Below, one piece after another: positions 13,260-15,014 of a stretch of 15,014 nucleotides of DNA (position 1 is the stretch's first letter; each line of letters starts with the position of its first letter). The position numbers and the translations under genes were made by a program. The notes beneath the pieces were generated by a model. That model had not been told where the DNA came from and did no database searches. It saw only the letters and a list, made by a program, of their open reading frames with translations. The stretch is from Holosporaceae bacterium (lineage in GTDB: Bacteria; Pseudomonadota; Alphaproteobacteria; UBA3830): the NCBI GenBank assembly GCA_031265715.1, contig JAISCG010000071.1, forward strand, positions 1 through 15,014, given 5' to 3'.

Positions 13260-14525
13260 CTACTCAAACTTTTTAAATACCAAACTCGCGTTCGTTCCGC
13301 CGAATCCGAATGAATTCGACATGGCAAAGGCCACTTTTCTTTCCCTCGGTTGCAGCGGAACCAAATCGACAAAAGTTTCCTCCGGATCATGCAAATTTAG
13401 TGTCGGAGGCACGACCTGATCCCGGATGGAAAGCAGCGTGAATATTGCTTCGACGGCTCCGGCAGCTCCCAGCAAATGTCCGATGGAAGATTTTGTCGAT
13501 GACATCGACGTTCCGGATTTTCCCTCCAAAATTCGCTCCACAGCCCGCAGCTCTCCGACATCTCCGGGAAGAGTCGACGTTCCATGTGCGTTTATGTAAT
13601 CGATCCGATCCGATGAAATTTGCGCAAAATTCAGGGCATTTTTCATGGCTCTATGGGCTCCGTTTCCGTCGGCACAGGGAGCCGTTATGTGATATGCATC
13701 GCCGGACATACCGTATCCGACCACTTCTCCGTATATTTTTGCGCCGCGTTTTTTGGCGTGCTCCAGTTCTTCAAGAACCAGTATTCCGGCTCCCTCCGCC
13801 ATGACAAATCCGTCGCGAGATTTATCCCAGGGTCTGGAAGCCTCTTCGGGAGCATCGTTTCTCTTGGTGGAAAGCGCTCTTGCAGCAGCGAATCCTGCCA
13901 CTCCGAGTCGACAAACAGCCGCTTCGGCTCCGCCGCACAGCATCACATCTGCCGCTCCGACCTGAATTATGCGAGCCGCATCACCGATGGCATGAGTTCC
14001 GGTTGCACAGGCAGTGACAACCGAGTGATTCGGTCCTTTCAATCCGAATCTGATGGACACATGACCGGACGCCAGATTTATCAGGCAGGCGGGAATGAAA
14101 AAGGGAGATACCCTCCTTGAACCGTTTTCGCTCAAATTAAGGGCTGTATTGTAAATGACCGGTAATCCGCCGATGCCGGAGCCCACAACGACTCCCGCTC
14201 TCTCCTTCTCCTCATCACTCATGTTACCGAGACCCGAGTCCCGCATTGCCTCGGAAGCAGCCGCGATGGCGTACAAAATAAAAGTATCCGTCCTGTTTAA
14301 TTCCTTCGACGTAACATAGTCGGTCGGATTAAAGAGAACGGACGCTTTTTGTTCGACATTTTCCGCGGGAACCTGTCCGGCTATCTGAGAAGAAATATCA
14401 CTGACATCAAAAGAAATTATTCGCCTGATTCCGGATTCGCAATTTAACAAACGGCGCCACGATTCCTCCACACTGACTGCCAGCGGAGATATCATCCCCA
14501 ATCCGGTAACTGCCACCCTTTTCAT
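13260..14525 (-). CDS. fabF: 3-oxoacyl-ACP synthase II
   Basis: FabF condenses malonyl-ACP with a growing acyl-ACP in fatty acid elongation in the cytoplasm. The 421-residue protein is full length. The Cys-His-His catalytic set is visible: C173 in TACATGTH, H314 in NAHGTSTLPGD and H350 in KSSIGHLLGAAGA, with lysine K345 just before it. The start MKRVAVTGLGMISPLA and the end SNSFGFGGTNASLVF are standard. It lies nine bases after acpP, its substrate carrier, and 14 bases before mltG, so the three are almost certainly cotranscribed. Confidence 0.97.
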   Translation of the reverse strand: MKRVAVTGLGMISPLAVSVEESWRRLLNCESGIRRIISFDVSDISSQIAGQVPAENVEQKASVLFNPTDYVTSKELNRTDTFILYAIAAASEAMRDSGLGNMSDEEKERAGVVVGSGIGGLPVIYNTALNLSENGSRRVSPFFIPACLINLASGHVSIRFGLKGPNHSVVTACATGTHAIGDAARIIQVGAADVMLCGGAEAAVCRLGVAGFAAARALSTKRNDAPEEASRPWDKSRDGFVMAEGAGILVLEELEHAKKRGAKIYGEVVGYGMSGDAYHITAPCADGNGAHRAMKNALNFAQISSDRIDYINAHGTSTLPGDVGELRAVERILEGKSGTSMSSTKSSIGHLLGAAGAVEAIFTLLSIRDQVVPPTLNLHDPEETFVDLVPLQPRERKVAFAMSNSFGFGGTNASLVFKKFE

Positions 14526-14534
14526 AACAACTCT

Positions 14535-14774
14535 TTACTTGCACTTATTTTGTATAAACGAGATTGCATCTTTTACCGACTGAATGTTTTGTCCTTCTTC
14601 ATCCGTAATCTCAATATTGAATTGCTCTTCCAACGCCATGACAAGCTCCACAGTATCCAAACTGTCGGCCCCTAAATCATCGATGAAACGAGCGTCATCG
14701 ACAACTTTTGACTCGTCGACTCCAAGCTTTTCTGCCACAATCGACTTAACCTTATCAGCTATGTTTTCGCTCAT
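14535..14774 (-). CDS. acpP: Acyl carrier protein
   Basis: This 79-residue acidic protein carries acyl chains on a 4'-phosphopantetheine attached to Ser38 in the motif DLGADSLDTVELVM (33-46). The N-terminal helix (SENIADKVKSIVAEKLGVD) and the C-terminal SVKDAISFI are typical. The segment TDEEGQNIQSV replaces the more usual PDEDAEKI-type sequence of this loop. The ribosome binding site AAAGGA precedes ATG 14774. fabD and fabG, often upstream, are absent; pheT lies there instead. A TATAGA-like string at 14791-14786 could be part of a promoter, but it overlaps the ribosome binding site region, so I do not call it. Confidence 0.96.
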   Translation of the reverse strand: MSENIADKVKSIVAEKLGVDESKVVDDARFIDDLGADSLDTVELVMALEEQFNIEITDEEGQNIQSVKDAISFIQNKCK

Positions 14775-14858
14775 ATTGTTCCTTTTCTATAATGCGGCAG
14801 CAGGTTACCATAAAAATCTTCGAATTAAAAGTACGCGTCGAATTCAGAGAAAAAACGG

Positions 14859-15014
14859 CTATTTCTTCCTTCGCAGTTCCCCGCCGGCGTCTTCTATATA
14901 TTTCACGATTTTATCGGAAATTACCGAAGCTTCCTCCTCGGTCAGAGTTCTGTTAACGGCGTCCAACGTAACGGAAATTCCGATGGATTTGTGGGTGATA
15001 TCAAAATCAAAACA
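14859..15014 (-). CDS. pheT: Phenylalanine-tRNA ligase beta subunit, C-terminal end (partial)
   Basis: The frame is open from the right edge and stops with TAG at 14861-14859, giving the last 51 residues. KSIGISVTLDAVNRTLTEEE (residues 9-28 of the fragment) followed by VISDKIVKYIEDAGGELR matches the end of the ferredoxin-fold anticodon-binding domain of PheT, with its characteristic RTLTxEE element. PheT pairs with PheS to charge tRNA-Phe. Only the tail is visible, so completeness cannot be judged. The gap of 84 bases to acpP contains no clear terminator, and acpP could be read through from pheT. Confidence 0.75.
   Translation of the reverse strand, partial: CFDFDITHKSIGISVTLDAVNRTLTEEEASVISDKIVKYIEDAGGELRRKK

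Noticed and set aside
13620..14120. A 166-codon frame on the + strand.
   Set aside because: It lies opposite fabF, whose catalytic residues and full length are clear; codon pattern and composition are those of an antisense shadow.

Overview
The gene set points to an alphaproteobacterium, most likely a host-associated lineage of the Holosporales/Rickettsiales type. The evidence is an alphaproteobacterial-style NAD kinase and two-BON lipoprotein, AT-rich non-coding DNA, split ribosomal and cell-envelope operons, a decayed pair of complex I antiporter subunits, and an MFS transporter of the kind common in intracellular bacteria. The taxonomic placement is inference from family resemblance; no rRNA or tRNA gene is visible.

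Layout. Bases 1-11248 are read on the + strand and 11288-15014 on the - strand, so the two blocks converge on a stem-loop at 11267-11299. The + block opens with the tail of a membrane protein (probably NuoL), nuoM and nuoN (complex I proton-translocating subunits), then nadK behind its own promoter. A strong promoter overlapping the nadK stop codon serves rpmG-rpmH-rnpA-yidD (ribosomal proteins L33 and L34, RNase P protein, YidD), closed by a terminator. Next come rpsF-rpsR (S6, S18) behind a near-consensus promoter and a leader hairpin, closed by a clear terminator. A stand-alone MFS transporter follows, with a 10-bp palindrome at its expected transcription start.

Bases 7131-7410 hold no gene. 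They contain a stem-loop, a long imperfect inverted repeat around a widespread type of palindromic repeat, and a promoter. This promoter leads into two translationally coupled family-25 glycosyltransferases that both carry signal peptides, the first with a damaged catalytic motif. A BON-domain lipoprotein and the ATPase ComM follow.

On the - strand, read in transcription order, are the end of pheT, then acpP-fabF-mltG (acyl carrier protein, ketoacyl synthase, peptidoglycan transglycosylase), and an unrecognised exported protein built from 14-residue repeats.

The most interesting points are the loss of key charged residues in both NuoM and NuoN, the exported GT25 pair, the repeat protein with its nearly identical 42-bp units, and the inverted-repeat element at about 7216-7337. 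I did not find a defence locus, CRISPR array, insertion sequence with transposase, or phage genes.
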